A stretch of DNA of 64,000 nucleotides. Source: Polycyclovorans algicola TG408 (GTDB taxonomy: Bacteria > Pseudomonadota > Gammaproteobacteria > Nevskiales > Nevskiaceae). Shown here one piece after another: positions 9,799 to 18,947 of this stretch. How positions within the stretch are numbered: the first letter of the stretch is position 1; every line of letters begins with the position of its first letter. Both the position numbers and the translations under genes were made by a program. A model generated the notes under the pieces. It searched no databases. It was not told the DNA's origin and worked only from the letters and a program-made list of their open reading frames with translations. The stretch lies in NCBI RefSeq assembly GCF_000711245.1, contig NZ_JOMH01000001.1, forward strand, positions 2,846,830 to 2,910,829, written 5' to 3'.

Positions 9799-10497
9799 TC
9801 AGGCCGCCGTGAGGCGACCCGCCTCCAGGGTCAGCACGCGGTCCATACGCGAGGCCAGCGCCATGTCGTGGGTGACCACGACGAGTGCGGTGCCCAGCTC
9901 GGTGTTCAGCGACAGCATCTGCTCAAACACAGCGTCGGCCGTACGACGGTCGAGGTTGCCGGTGGGCTCGTCCGCCAGCACGCAGCCGGGCCGGGTCACC
10001 AGCGCCCGCGCCACGGCAGCGCGCTGACGCTCACCGCCAGACAGCTCACCCGGCTTGTGGTGCAGACGCTCGGCCAAGCCGACCCGCTCGAGAATGGCGG
10101 ACGCGGCGGCCCGTGCCTCACGCACTGGCCGGCGGCGAATCAGCAGCGGCAGCGCCACGTTTTCCAGCGCCGAGAACTCGGGCAGCAGATGGTGAAACTG
10201 GTAAACGAACCCCATGAAGCGATTCCGCAACTGCCCGCGTGCTGCGTCGCTGAGCGCGCTCATGTTCTCGCCGGCAACGCGGATGGTGCCGCCATCGATG
10301 GTGTCGAGCCCGCCCAGGCAGTGCAGCAGGGTTGACTTGCCAGTGCCGCTGGCACCGACGATGGCGATGCGCTCGCCGCGGCGAATCTCGACATCAACGC
10401 CGTCGAGCACCTTCAGGTGCAAGCGCCCGTCGTCGAACACCTTGCGCAGGCCCAGTGCCGACAGGATCGGCGCGTCATCACGCACAAAGTCATTCAT
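9799..10497 (-). CDS. lolD: Lipoprotein-releasing system ATP-binding protein LolD
   Basis: 232 residues, ABC ATPase. Walker A is GASGTGKST, the signature is LSGGERQR, Walker B is VLADEPTGN and the H-loop is VVTHD. Together with the LolC/E permease it extracts outer-membrane lipoproteins from the inner membrane and hands them to LolA. The ATG at 10497 is chosen because it overlaps the end of the permease gene by 8 bp and gives the normal LolD length. The several exported lipoproteins in this window are among its expected clients. Confidence 0.93.
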   Translation of the reverse strand: MNDFVRDDAPILSALGLRKVFDDGRLHLKVLDGVDVEIRRGERIAIVGASGTGKSTLLHCLGGLDTIDGGTIRVAGENMSALSDAARGQLRNRFMGFVYQFHHLLPEFSALENVALPLLIRRRPVREARAAASAILERVGLAERLHHKPGELSGGERQRAAVARALVTRPGCVLADEPTGNLDRRTADAVFEQMLSLNTELGTALVVVTHDMALASRMDRVLTLEAGRLTAA

Positions 10498-11737
10498 AAC
10501 GCAGGGCCTCGGCCGGTTGTACCTTGGAGGCACGCCACGCCGGATACAGCGTCGACAGCAACCCCAGTGCCAGCGACAAGCCACCAATACGCACCACGTC
10601 GGCCTGCTTGAGCTCTGACGGCAGGTCAGAGATGTAATACACATCGGGCGCCAGGACCGGCTGTCCCAGAATCGTCTCGATCAACGGCACGATGTTCTCG
10701 ACATTCAGTGCCAGGCCGATGCCGCCGGCCAGCCCCAGCAGCGTGCCGAAAATGCCGATGAGGCTGCCCTGCACCATGAAGATGAGCATCACCGAGCGCG
10801 GGCTGGCGCCCAAGGTGCGCAAGATGGCGATGTCGGCCTGCTTGTCCTGCACCACCATCACCAGGGTGCTGACAATGTTGAATGCGGCCACGCCGACGAT
10901 CAGCGACAGAATGATGAACATCACCGTCTTCTCGGTGGCCACGGCGCGGAAGAAATTGGCGTGGCTGCGCGTCCAGTCCGACACGTAGTAGACGCCCGGC
11001 AACTCGGCCGCCAGCTCGCGTGAAATGCGCGGCGCCAAAAACATGTCGTCAAGCTTCAGCCGCACGCCGGTCACGCCATCACCCATGCGCAGCAGCGCCT
11101 GCGCGTCGGCCATGTGAATGAAGACCATGCCGCGGTCGAACTCGTACATGCCCACCTCGAACACCCCCGCCACGGTAAAGCGGCGAAAGCGCGGCATGAC
11201 CCCCGCCGGCGTCACCGAGGCCTGCGGAATCATCAGGTCCACGGTGTCACCCACCACCACCCCGAGCAGGCGCGCAAGCTCAACGCCCAGCACCATCTGA
11301 AATTCACCCGCCTGCAGCGCGTCGAACTCGCCGACCACCATCTTCTGATCGATGTCGGACACGCGCGGCTCACGCGCCGGCAAGACACCACGCAGCAGCG
11401 TGCCCGAAAGCTCGTTGCCAACCCGCAACATGCCCTCGCCCTCGACGTACGGCGCCACGCCAATGACGTTGGGGTGGGTTTCCGATTGCGCGGCGGCATC
11501 GGGCCAGTCCATGAGCGGCCCCTCGGCGCCGACGATGGTGGCGTGCGAGGCCATGCCCAAAATGCGCACCCGCAACTCGCGCTCAAAGCCGTTCATCACC
11601 GACAGCACGGTGATCAAGGCCGTCACGCCCACGGCGATGCCGAGAATCGACGCCCCGGAAATGAATGAAATAAAGTGATTTCGCCGCTTCGCGCGGGTGT
11701 ACCGCAGCCCGGCAAACAGCTCGAATGGATTACGCAT
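10490..11737 (-). CDS. lolC: Lipoprotein-releasing system permease LolC/LolE
   Basis: 415 residues. It begins [20 protein letters not shown] with the [20 protein letters not shown] first membrane segment. A large periplasmic domain follows, then three C-terminal membrane segments in an FtsX-type permease domain ([16 protein letters not shown]). The ATG at 11737 gives the canonical N-terminus. Only one permease gene precedes lolD here, so the transporter may be a homodimer (LolF-like) unless a second gene lies elsewhere. It is divergent from the next gene over a 108 bp gap that should contain both promoters. Confidence 0.92.
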   Translation of the reverse strand: MRNPFELFAGLRYTRAKRRNHFISFISGASILGIAVGVTALITVLSVMNGFERELRVRILGMASHATIVGAEGPLMDWPDAAAQSETHPNVIGVAPYVEGEGMLRVGNELSGTLLRGVLPAREPRVSDIDQKMVVGEFDALQAGEFQMVLGVELARLLGVVVGDTVDLMIPQASVTPAGVMPRFRRFTVAGVFEVGMYEFDRGMVFIHMADAQALLRMGDGVTGVRLKLDDMFLAPRISRELAAELPGVYYVSDWTRSHANFFRAVATEKTVMFIILSLIVGVAAFNIVSTLVMVVQDKQADIAILRTLGASPRSVMLIFMVQGSLIGIFGTLLGLAGGIGLALNVENIVPLIETILGQPVLAPDVYYISDLPSELKQADVVRIGGLSLALGLLSTLYPAWRASKVQPAEALRYE

Positions 11738-11845
11738 GGCCGCGATTAGACCATGGCCACCGACGCTTGGTGCGCCGCACGTCGTGACCGCAAACGCTTC
11801 AGAAGCCACCGGCATATCGATGAATAACAGTCAGTTACGCCACGC

Positions 11846-12529
11846 ATGAGTGCAGGCCTGCCAAGGCTCACGGTGCAACACCATCGTCGCCTGCGCAGCA
11901 TGTACCGCTCGGCCGGCTGGCCGTGCCTGGACGCGCTGGAGGTCGACCTGCTGGTCGCCGGTCTGCTGGAGCGCGTGCATGTGCCCGGCCAGCTCGACAC
12001 GCTGCGCGTCACCGACGCCGGCTTGGCCGTCATTGCCGACGTGCAAACCCGCAACCGCGCGGCGCTCAACCGCCACGATGCACTGGTGCAGCGCGTTGCC
12101 GACGAACAGGTTCGCGCCGGGCGAATCGCCTATCCGGGCATCAGCCTGCTCACCAAGCCCGGCGATGCTTGGCTGCACCTGCGGCCCGACGTCTATTCCA
12201 TCCGCAACACGACGCGCGAAGACCGGCTGGAGCCGCTGGTTCACGAGATCAAGGTCAGCCGCGCCGACCTGAAGGCCGATCTGCGCCGCCCTGACAAGCG
12301 CGCCGGCTATAAAGCGCTGGCCAGCGCCTGTTACTACGTGCTGGCCGAGGGTATCGGCGACGCCGACGATGTGCCCGACGACTGTGGCGTGATCATTGCC
12401 CGTGCCGACCGTCTCGAATGCGCCCGCATTGCCCCGACACGCGCGTGCAGCATCAGCTTCAGCACCTGGATGACGTTGGCCAAATCAACCCGCCACCAAT
12501 GGCTGGAAACGTCGATGGATCGGCTTTAA
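11846..12529 (+). CDS. Hypothetical protein with a PD-(D/E)xK nuclease-like core
   Basis: 227 residues, not a family I can name with certainty. Residues near 113-140 read RPDVYSIRN, then about 12 residues, then HEIKVSRADL, which fits the PD...(D/E)xK arrangement of restriction-endonuclease-fold proteins. MmcB-like DNA repair proteins have a comparable core. The N-terminal 75 residues have a winged-helix feel (two helices, then LRVTDAGLAVI). The next part, a conserved KRAGYKALASACYYVLAEG segment, would supply the last strand and helix of the fold. The stop codon TAA at 12527-12529 is exactly where the downstream insertion sequence begins. Reconstructing the empty site leaves the same stop codon, so the protein is intact. 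Confidence 0.65.
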   Translation: MSAGLPRLTVQHHRRLRSMYRSAGWPCLDALEVDLLVAGLLERVHVPGQLDTLRVTDAGLAVIADVQTRNRAALNRHDALVQRVADEQVRAGRIAYPGISLLTKPGDAWLHLRPDVYSIRNTTREDRLEPLVHEIKVSRADLKADLRRPDKRAGYKALASACYYVLAEGIGDADDVPDDCGVIIARADRLECARIAPTRACSISFSTWMTLAKSTRHQWLETSMDRL

Positions 12530-13851
12530 CAGGCTGGTGAAAATCTCTCCTCTTCCCCTGACTTTCTCATGCTCCCTGGATTTTTCGGCGCGGGAGAGAC
12601 GCCGTGCGAGCTGATCTCGCGGGTGTTGCGGTGTCCGACGGCGCCCTTGGGGCACCTCTGGACGGATCTCGCCTATGCCCGGATCGTCTGCGGCTGCAGC
12701 AGGCTGAGCATGCGCACCAGGTTGTAGGCGGCAAAGGTCAGCAGCGCCTGTCCCTGGATGCGCTCGACGCCCTTGTGCCGGGTCTTGCGCAGCCCGCCGA
12801 CGGTCTTGATCCAGCCAAAGGCTTCTTCGATGCGTTTGCGCCGGTTCAGGCTCAGGGCATAGGCCTTGCCACGGGCTGCGCGGCCGTCGACGGCACTGCC
12901 GGTCTTCTTGCGCGCGATGTGGGCCTTCAAGCCCTGCTTCTTGAGAAAACCGACGAAGGCCTCGGTGTCATAGCCCTTGTCTCCGGCCACCGTCGCACCG
13001 GACTTGCGAATGCTGCGCCGGATCATGCGCTCGGCGGCGACCCATTCGGCCCGTCCGTCGGCCTGGGTGGTCTCCACATCGACAATCAGGCCATTGCGGT
13101 GCTCGGAAAGTGCATGCGTCAGATAGCGCAGCTTGGCTTCCGCGTAGGTGCCCTTCTTGTAGAGCCGGGATTCCGGATCGGTGGTGCTTTGATGGGTGGC
13201 GTTGCTGCGCGACTCTCCCGAAAAGTCCACCTCGGGGTTGCGGCCACCGCCTCCGCCACGGGGGCCGCCGCCGTCCTTGCGCACGAAGCTCTTGTGGCCG
13301 GCCCAAGCTTCAATCATCGAACCGTCGACGCTGAAATGTTCGTCGGAGGTCAACTGCTGCCATTCGGCCAGATAGAGCACCCGCTGGAAGAAAGCGCGCG
13401 CCATCTGGGTCGACAACAGCCGGTCGCGGTTGGCGCTGAAAACGGTGCGATCCCACACCGCGTCGTCCATCTGCAGCCCGACAAACCACCGAAACAGCAG
13501 GTTGTAGTCCAGCTGCTCGATCAGCAGCCGCTCGCTGCGGACGGTGTAGAGAATCTGCAGCAGCAGTGCCCGCAGCAGCCGCTCGGGTGGAATCGACGGG
13601 CGCCCGGTGTGCGAGTAGACCGCCTCAAACTCGGCATCCATGCTCGCGAGCAAGCCATCCACCAGGGGCCGCAGCCGCCGCAGCGGATGATCCTCCGGCA
13701 CCCGGCGTTCCAGAGTGATGTAGCTGAACATCGCGAACTGTCCCGTGTCGGTTCCGCGCATCGATCCGCCCAAAGTCACCGCTCCTGCGGCACCCTTCAA
13801 CAAGCAATAATCGTGTCAAATCAGAGGGCTGGGGCTTTTTCACCAGCCTGC
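12529..13851 (-). mobile_element. IS5-type insertion sequence, intact
   Basis: About 1.32 kb. Perfect 14 bp terminal inverted repeats (CAGGCTGGTGAAAA) lie at 12530-12543 and, inverted, at 13837-13850, and enclose a single leftward transposase gene. Both sides are bounded by TA (12527-12528 and 13852-13853). The wider flanks are TTAA on the left and CTAA on the right, so a 4 bp YTAR duplication would need one substitution, whereas a TA duplication is exact. The left TA is part of the stop codon of the upstream gene. The long open transposase frame and matched ends indicate a recent, possibly active copy. Confidence 0.88.
12673..13761 (-). CDS. IS5-family DDE transposase
   Basis: 362 residues. 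The N-terminal part shows the family order: RVPEDHPLRRLRPLVD, then PSIPPERLLRALLLQ, then DYNLLFRWFVGL. The DDE catalytic residues are in VDGSMIEAWA (first Asp), AGDKGYDTEAF (second Asp) and NRRKRIEEAFGWIK (Glu with the downstream basic helix). A Gly-rich basic insert near residue 180 (GGGPRGGGGG) is common in this group. The ATG at 13761 is preferred; a TTG 14 codons earlier is also open. No frameshift or internal stop, so the enzyme looks functional. Confidence 0.9.
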   Translation of the reverse strand: MRGTDTGQFAMFSYITLERRVPEDHPLRRLRPLVDGLLASMDAEFEAVYSHTGRPSIPPERLLRALLLQILYTVRSERLLIEQLDYNLLFRWFVGLQMDDAVWDRTVFSANRDRLLSTQMARAFFQRVLYLAEWQQLTSDEHFSVDGSMIEAWAGHKSFVRKDGGGPRGGGGGRNPEVDFSGESRSNATHQSTTDPESRLYKKGTYAEAKLRYLTHALSEHRNGLIVDVETTQADGRAEWVAAERMIRRSIRKSGATVAGDKGYDTEAFVGFLKKQGLKAHIARKKTGSAVDGRAARGKAYALSLNRRKRIEEAFGWIKTVGGLRKTRHKGVERIQGQALLTFAAYNLVRMLSLLQPQTIRA

Positions 13852-13930
13852 TAAGTGCAAACCCCTGAAGTCGGGTCGGTCTGGTCATGGGCAGATCGGG
13901 CTTCGGGGCGTTGGCCTTGCGCTTAAACAA

Positions 13931-13956
13931 CCGACCGTTCAATATACTGTCCGGTG
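13931..13956 (+). promoter_or_regulatory. Possible promoter/operator upstream of DUF1302 gene
   Basis: An imperfect palindrome running from ACCG to CGGT overlaps a good -10 box (TATACT at 13943-13948). A -35 is weak (TTGCGC about 20 bp upstream). The arrangement resembles TetR-type operators overlapping a promoter. It would give the DUF1302 mRNA a leader of about 200 nt. Assignment is from pattern only. Confidence 0.3.
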
Positions 13957-14081
13957 AATCTGGGCTGAACGCTTGACATTTGAGTCACGTCGCCCAAGGG
14001 GGGCAATCGCCCTGCTATTTGTGTCAACCGCCCTAGCCGCCAAAGAGCCGGTCGGGCGTGCCGGGAACCTGGAGACTCCCT

Positions 14082-14133
14082 CCCCGTCGGCGTGGCGATG
14101 CGCCGCCGGGGCTCCGTTGCATCGCCCATTTTT
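14082..14133 (+). terminator. Attenuator-like double hairpin in the leader of the DUF1302 gene
   Basis: A perfect 8 bp stem (GGCGATGC at 14094-14101 with GCATCGCC at 14119-14126) is followed by CATTTTT, the form of an intrinsic terminator, only 24 nt before the start codon. A competing 11 bp stem with one mismatch (14082-14092 with 14101-14111) has the left arm of the terminator stem in its loop, so the two structures largely exclude each other. This could be an attenuator, or simply a terminator for transcription arriving from upstream. Confidence 0.45.
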
Positions 14134-14157
14134 AATCGTATGACAGGGAGCCATTAG

Positions 14158-16668
14158 ATGAAGGTATTCGGCATGCGAACCCCTCGGTTTGCAAAGCAGC
14201 TTGTTGTTGTGTGTCTGACGGCCAGCGCGTCATGGACGGCGCAGGCGGTCAGCTTCAACTTCGATGTGCTGGGCAACAATGTCGATGCGGTGCTCAATAA
14301 CACCGGCACCTTCGGCTACGCGTTTCGCCTGCAAGACCGCGCCGCGAACCTGGTGGGCAAATCCAATCTGGACCCCGACGTTTGCAGCGGCGCCTTCCAA
14401 AGCTGCCAGGGATTGTTTCGCGACCAGACGCACCCGTCCGAAAAGCTCCGCGATGCGCCGGGCATGGCATCGACGAACTTCGATGACGGCAACCTCAACT
14501 ATGACCGCGGCGACGTGGTGCAGGCGCCCTTCAAGGTCACCCAGGATTTCCGTTTTCTGTTTGGCCAATACGGCATCTTCCTGCGCGGCATCGGCATTTA
14601 CGATTACGTCAACCACAGTGGCTTCAATCAAAACCGCCCCAACGTCATCACCGCTGAGAACGCAGGGCGGGTGGGCATTACCGGCGACACGCAAGTTTCC
14701 AACCGCTTCTTCAACCGTGTGTATGGACCGGGCGAGCGGCTCACCAACCAGCGCGCGGCCGATGAAGCCGACGAACTGGGCCTGCGCTACGACCTGCTCG
14801 ACGCCAACTTCTTCGGCTCCATCCCCTATGCCGGTGGTGAGCGCGACCTGACCTTTCGCGTGGGGCGGCAAACCGTCAACTGGGGCCAATCCACCGTTGC
14901 CGTGGTCAACAGCCTTAACCAGGCCCAGCCGATCAACGCCAACGCTTTCAACCGGCTCGGCTTTGGCTTACTGGAAGAACTGTTCGTGCCGGTGGGGATG
15001 CTTCGCGCCAGCACCGAAATCGCCACCGGCCTCACCGTGGAAGTGTTCTACCAGTACGAATGGGACCCTGTAGAGATTCCAACCGCAGGTAGCTTCATGT
15101 CGTTCGTCGATATCGGCACCGACAACCAACGTAATGGCGTCAGCGCAGCCTTTGGCGGCTCGGCCGATGACCCCGACATGGTGGGCATGCCGCTGAACAA
15201 TCCGCTGGCGCTCATCACCCCCACCTCGCTCACAATCGCCCGCAACCCCGACCGTGACGCCCGCGACCAGGGGCAGTACGGCGTGTCGCTAAAGTTTTAT
15301 TCCGACAACATTAACAACGGTACCGAGTTCGGCTTTTACGGCATGAACTACCACTCCAAGCTGCCGTATGTGAGCTTTTATTCCACCGACGCCAGCTGCG
15401 CCCGCCGCGAAGGCAACGCCGGCGGCGTTGACGCCCGCAACACGCTGCAGTTTCTGGAGGCCTGCCCCAACCTGCCGCTGACCACCCCTTCAGCCTCCAG
15501 CCAGTTGTCGCTCGACACGGCTGCCTTGCTGGTGCAGCGCCCCGGCGTGCTGACCGAACTGGGCCTGCTGGATGGCGGCAATCCGCTGGCGCTGCTCAAC
15601 CTGCTGCTACCGCGTCCGAACCTGCCCAACAGTGACGCAGTGCCGTTCGACACCGCCCGCCTGCAGATTGAGTACCCCGAAGATCTGCAGGTGTATGGCC
15701 TCGACTTCACCACCACCTTCGGCAACTACTCATTTCAAGGCGAGGTGTCCTACCGCCCCAACCTGCCGCTGCAGGTGGCGTTGATTGACCTGGCGTTCGC
15801 CTCGTTCGGGCCGACCCTGACCCGCTGCCACGATCAGGCCCTGGATTGCGGCGGCACCGGCGCCGGCCTGGGCTTTGATGCCGACGGCAATTTCATCGTC
15901 TACGACGACAACGACTTCGTCGATGGCACCGGCAACAACCCCTACAACGACACGCTGAATTTGATCGTGGGTGCCGCGCCCGGCTCGGCGCGTTCGTTCC
16001 CGAATTTCATCATGCCGTACCGCGGTGTGGCGGTCGGTGAGACGCCGCCCAACAGCTACATTCGCGGCTACATTCCCGGCAAGGTGGCACAGTACAACCT
16101 GGGCGCGACCCGCGTCTTGAGCGGCACCGAAAACTGGATCGGCGCCGACCAGATCATTCTCATCTACGAGTTGGCCGCCACCCACGTGCTCAACATGCCC
16201 GACTTCGATGAGTTACAGATCGAAGGTCCACTCACCGCCACCACCCACGCCAGCGCCGGCGCAGAAGGCAGTGGCGCTGATGGCTCGCGCCTGGCCTGCT
16301 CTACCAACCCAAGCTGCTCGGTAGGCCCCGACGGGCTGCGCTTCAACCCCTTCCAGGCGCCGCGAAGCGCGTTTGCCGATGCCTTCTCCTGGGGCTATCG
16401 CATCGTCGGTCGAATCAGCTACGAGTCGGTATTGCCGGGCATCAGCATCCAACCCCTGTTCATCCTCGCGCACGACCTACAGGGCAACGCACCGGGGCCG
16501 GCAGGCAACTTCGTGGAAGGCCGGAAAACCCTGAACTTTCTGCTGGAAACCCGTTACGAAAAATCCTTCTCGTTCACCATTTCGTACAACACCTTCAGCG
16601 GCGCCGGGGCCAACAACACCTATCGCGACCGCGATAATTTGGGGTTCTTCTTCAAGTACCAGTTCTGA
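14158..16668 (+). CDS. DUF1302 family outer-membrane protein
   Basis: 836 residues with a signal peptide ending ASWTAQA. Just after it are the family's N-terminal strands (SFNFDVLGNNVDAVLNN). A long barrel-like region follows: RDLTFRVGRQTVNWGQST, YDYVNHSG and repeated amphipathic strands ending in a terminal YRDRDNLGFFFKYQF strand with the C-terminal Phe typical of outer-membrane proteins. DUF1302 proteins are usually paired with a DUF1329 lipoprotein and are induced on hydrocarbons, sterols or other hydrophobic substrates, where they are thought to take part in uptake or export. No DUF1329 gene is in this window. Ribosome site AGGGAG is upstream of the ATG. The leader carries a possible attenuator, and a terminator follows the stop. 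Function in transport of a hydrophobic compound is family-based inference. Confidence 0.88.
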   Translation: MKVFGMRTPRFAKQLVVVCLTASASWTAQAVSFNFDVLGNNVDAVLNNTGTFGYAFRLQDRAANLVGKSNLDPDVCSGAFQSCQGLFRDQTHPSEKLRDAPGMASTNFDDGNLNYDRGDVVQAPFKVTQDFRFLFGQYGIFLRGIGIYDYVNHSGFNQNRPNVITAENAGRVGITGDTQVSNRFFNRVYGPGERLTNQRAADEADELGLRYDLLDANFFGSIPYAGGERDLTFRVGRQTVNWGQSTVAVVNSLNQAQPINANAFNRLGFGLLEELFVPVGMLRASTEIATGLTVEVFYQYEWDPVEIPTAGSFMSFVDIGTDNQRNGVSAAFGGSADDPDMVGMPLNNPLALITPTSLTIARNPDRDARDQGQYGVSLKFYSDNINNGTEFGFYGMNYHSKLPYVSFYSTDASCARREGNAGGVDARNTLQFLEACPNLPLTTPSASSQLSLDTAALLVQRPGVLTELGLLDGGNPLALLNLLLPRPNLPNSDAVPFDTARLQIEYPEDLQVYGLDFTTTFGNYSFQGEVSYRPNLPLQVALIDLAFASFGPTLTRCHDQALDCGGTGAGLGFDADGNFIVYDDNDFVDGTGNNPYNDTLNLIVGAAPGSARSFPNFIMPYRGVAVGETPPNSYIRGYIPGKVAQYNLGATRVLSGTENWIGADQIILIYELAATHVLNMPDFDELQIEGPLTATTHASAGAEGSGADGSRLACSTNPSCSVGPDGLRFNPFQAPRSAFADAFSWGYRIVGRISYESVLPGISIQPLFILAHDLQGNAPGPAGNFVEGRKTLNFLLETRYEKSFSFTISYNTFSGAGANNTYRDRDNLGFFFKYQF

Positions 16669-16674
16669 GAGCTT

Positions 16675-16705
16675 AAAAAACTTCCGACTACGCTCGGACT
16701 TTTTC
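16675..16705. terminator. Terminator after DUF1302 gene
   Basis: An A-run, then TCCGA, a six-base loop, TCGGA and CTTTTT. It works as an intrinsic terminator for the rightward gene that ends at 16668, and the A-run could make it bidirectional. Confidence 0.65.
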
Positions 16706-17029
16706 ACACGCTCTGCGAAATAGGGACTGGGGAATCCACACCCCACGAATGCGGCGAAGAGTCGCCAAGCAGGATCAGAAGTTTTCAACCCTTTCCAAAC
16801 CGTCCGTGGGATCGGGATAGAACCCGGGGACGAAGGCGACAATGATCCGGGGAGCCGTATGACCCACTGCCCTGGCCAGACATCGCGGGGGAATTGCGAT
16901 CGCCCTTCTGGCAAAGGTGGGATACCCAAAAGATCGTTGGGATCACGCTGGAAAAGTCATGCGCAAAACCTGATTTTGCAAGCCTGACCCGCCGCGGTTC
17001 GCGGTGCGAACTTTGCAGAAAACGACGGT
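16706..17029. other. Intergenic stretch with nothing recognised
   Basis: About 320 bp between the DUF1302 terminator and the tRNA-Leu gene. Short open frames exist on both strands, but none looks coding by product or ribosome site. A weak AT-rich hairpin (GCAAAA...TTTTGC) near 16960-16980 lies 3' of the tRNA gene and could help end its transcript. Confidence 0.4.
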
Positions 17030-17114
17030 TGGTGCGCCCGCCCGGAATCGAACCGGGACGCCAAAAGGCGAGGGATTTTAAGTCCCTTGCGTCTACCAAT
17101 TCCGCCACGGGCGC
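17030..17114 (-). tRNA. tRNA-Leu (anticodon UAA)
   Basis: 85 nt including an encoded CCA. The acceptor arm is GCGCCCG pairing with CGGGCGC, there is a long variable arm typical of tRNA-Leu, the T-loop contains GGTTCGATTCC, and the anticodon loop CTTAAAA gives anticodon TAA. Transcribed leftward, toward the DUF1302 gene. Confidence 0.95.
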
Positions 17115-17321
17115 AGGGGGCGGAGCATAGCGCAGGCGCGAGACTCGGGGCCCCCAACCGGGACGCCGATCCTTCGCATGGCGTGCCTTCGCCATCACCC
17201 CCAACCGCCTCCCCGCCGGTACCAAAACGCTGGTACCCGCCGCTCATCTTTCCCGGCACCGATGCCCTCGCGACTGCACGACGCTGGGTCGAGCACGTGC
17301 AGCGCTGAGGCAACCGAGAAT

Positions 17322-18248
17322 TCAATCCCCAAACCGAACCCCGGTGGCCGCTTCCGACACGGTCCAAAGCCGCTGCGCCAAGGCTTCACTCTTGGCGGCC
17401 TTGCGGCAGTCGACTTTGGTGGGGTGGCCACGCATTTGCTGAAAGCCGTTGGGGCCGATGTAGTCACCGCCGAGCACGCCGGTCGCGGTGGCGGCATAGA
17501 GGCTGGGCAGCGCGCCCATGGCGGCCGGTTGCGCCAACACGGCGTTGGCCAGGGTCATGCCCCAGCGCTCAAAATTCGACTGCTTCTGCTCGGCGGCGAC
17601 AAACTGCAGATGGGTGTCGGCGTAGCCGGGGTGGGCGGCCACGGACAGCGCGTCGCGGCGGTGCGTGACCAACCAGCGGTGTAACTCGAAGGTGAAGAGC
17701 AGATTGGCCAGTTTGCTGTCGCCGTAGGCCTGCCAGCGACGGTAGTGACGGCGGTCCCAGTGCAGGTCGTCAAAGTTGATGCCGGGCGTCCAGCGGTGCG
17801 CCATGCTGGCGACGTTGACGATGCGTGCACCGGGCTGCAGCCGCTCAAGCAGCAGCCCGGTGAGGGCGAAATGACCCAAATGGTTGGTGCCCATCTGCGT
17901 CTCGAAGCCATCGCGCGTGTGACCGTGCGGCACCGCCATGACACCGGCATTGTTGATCAGCAGGCTCAGTGCCACGCCCTCGGTCTTCAGGTCGGCGGCC
18001 AGTGCGCGCACCGACGCCAGACTGCTCAGGTCCAGCGGCTTGAGCGTCAAACGCGCGTCGGGCTGGGTGTCGAGCAGCGACTGGCGCGCGGCCTTGGCTT
18101 TTTCGGCATCACGGCAGGCCATCAGGACGTGGGCCCCTTTTGCCGCCAGCGCGCGCGTGGTGTTTAGGCCCAATCCGCTGTTGGCGCCGGTGACCAGCAC
18201 GGTCTGGCCGCTGAGGTCGGGAATCTGCGCTTCGGTCCAAGCTGCCAT
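17322..18248 (-). CDS. Short-chain dehydrogenase/reductase (retinol dehydrogenase/protochlorophyllide reductase-like)
   Basis: 308 residues, classical-extended SDR. The cofactor motif TGANSGLGLNT is near residue 20. ACRD after the second strand suggests NADP preference, and NNAGVMAVP follows. The catalytic set is Ser in VNVASMAH and the Y-x-x-S-K of YGDSKLAN. The C-terminus extends beyond the basic fold, as in the retinol dehydrogenase-like group. Start at the ATG at 18248, which has GGAG six bases upstream. A TTG four codons earlier would place that site inside the gene. The substrate is unknown. It stands alone, divergent from the lipoprotein gene. Confidence 0.85.
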   Translation of the reverse strand: MAAWTEAQIPDLSGQTVLVTGANSGLGLNTTRALAAKGAHVLMACRDAEKAKAARQSLLDTQPDARLTLKPLDLSSLASVRALAADLKTEGVALSLLINNAGVMAVPHGHTRDGFETQMGTNHLGHFALTGLLLERLQPGARIVNVASMAHRWTPGINFDDLHWDRRHYRRWQAYGDSKLANLLFTFELHRWLVTHRRDALSVAAHPGYADTHLQFVAAEQKQSNFERWGMTLANAVLAQPAAMGALPSLYAATATGVLGGDYIGPNGFQQMRGHPTKVDCRKAAKSEALAQRLWTVSEAATGVRFGD

Positions 18249-18416
18249 GGCAGGCTCCAAGTCAATAATGAGGCCGTTAGCGTAGGCGCTTTACCGGCCA
18301 TGCCGGCTCACCCGGGCGACGACGGCCTGCGTCCGGTCGGCAAATCTGCGTCCGGTAACGCGCCGCTGCCGTAGACGCCGACATGCGCGGGCAGCGCCCG
18401 CAAACGGAGGCCGACC

Positions 18417-18866
18417 ATGTTCAAGCAAACCCCCCTCATCCTGACCGTCGCCCTAATGATGGCCGGCGCGCTGACCAGCGGCTGCGCCAGTCGCGACCTG
18501 TCCCGGTCAGCGCAGAACGCCGAGATAGGCGCCCCCGAACCCGACCGGGCACGCATTGTTGTGTACCGCGAATCTGGCCCGTTCGGCCTCAATGCCATTC
18601 GTCCGGCGCTGTATCTCGACGCGCAGTCGCTGGGCCCGGCGCTGCCTTGCGCCTACCGCGTGATCGACATCGACCCCGGCGAATACGTGGTGAGCATCGG
18701 TGACACCGGCCATGACCAGGTGACCGTAACGGTCGGCGCCGGCGAGACCGCTTACGTGCAGGCGCTGGTCAGCAACGGCGCCGATCTGCTGCAGGGCGCG
18801 GTGCGCAGCACATCGGTCGCCGAGGCCAGCGCGCGGGTGCCGACGCTGAACCGGGTCGCGCTGTAG
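18417..18866 (+). CDS. DUF2846-like lipoprotein, paralog 1
   Basis: 149 residues. Signal peptide with a lipobox (ALTSGC), then a short linker and one beta-rich domain. The domain starts RIVVYRESGPFG and includes IDPGEYVVSIGD and GAGETAYVQALV, the pattern seen in DUF2846-type proteins. Ser after the lipid-modified Cys is absent (Ala at +2), which is compatible with outer-membrane sorting. A strong ribosome site GGAGG precedes the ATG. A clear paralog lies 4.4 kb downstream at 22807. Function unknown. Confidence 0.75.
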   Translation: MFKQTPLILTVALMMAGALTSGCASRDLSRSAQNAEIGAPEPDRARIVVYRESGPFGLNAIRPALYLDAQSLGPALPCAYRVIDIDPGEYVVSIGDTGHDQVTVTVGAGETAYVQALVSNGADLLQGAVRSTSVAEASARVPTLNRVAL

Positions 18867-18947
18867 GCCTGCCAACGCTCAGGGCCTCACCCGGCATTCA
18901 TGGGCAGGGTCGACGATGATGCATTGCCGTTGACCGCTTGAGGCCTC

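Noticed and set aside
12526..13854. Exact 4 bp YTAR target duplication around the IS
   Set aside because: The flanks are TTAA and CTAA, not identical; the same mismatch pattern holds at the other elements, so only TA is an exact duplication.
13852..13942. A roughly 30-codon leftward frame (TTG start) running into the IS, possibly a gene cut by the insertion
   Set aside because: The reconstructed empty site joins cleanly to the upstream gene's stop codon, so nothing was lost, and the frame would have run antisense into that gene.
16477..16929. Leftward 150-codon frame downstream of the DUF1302 gene
   Set aside because: It overlaps the DUF1302 3' end and the terminator and has no recognisable product.
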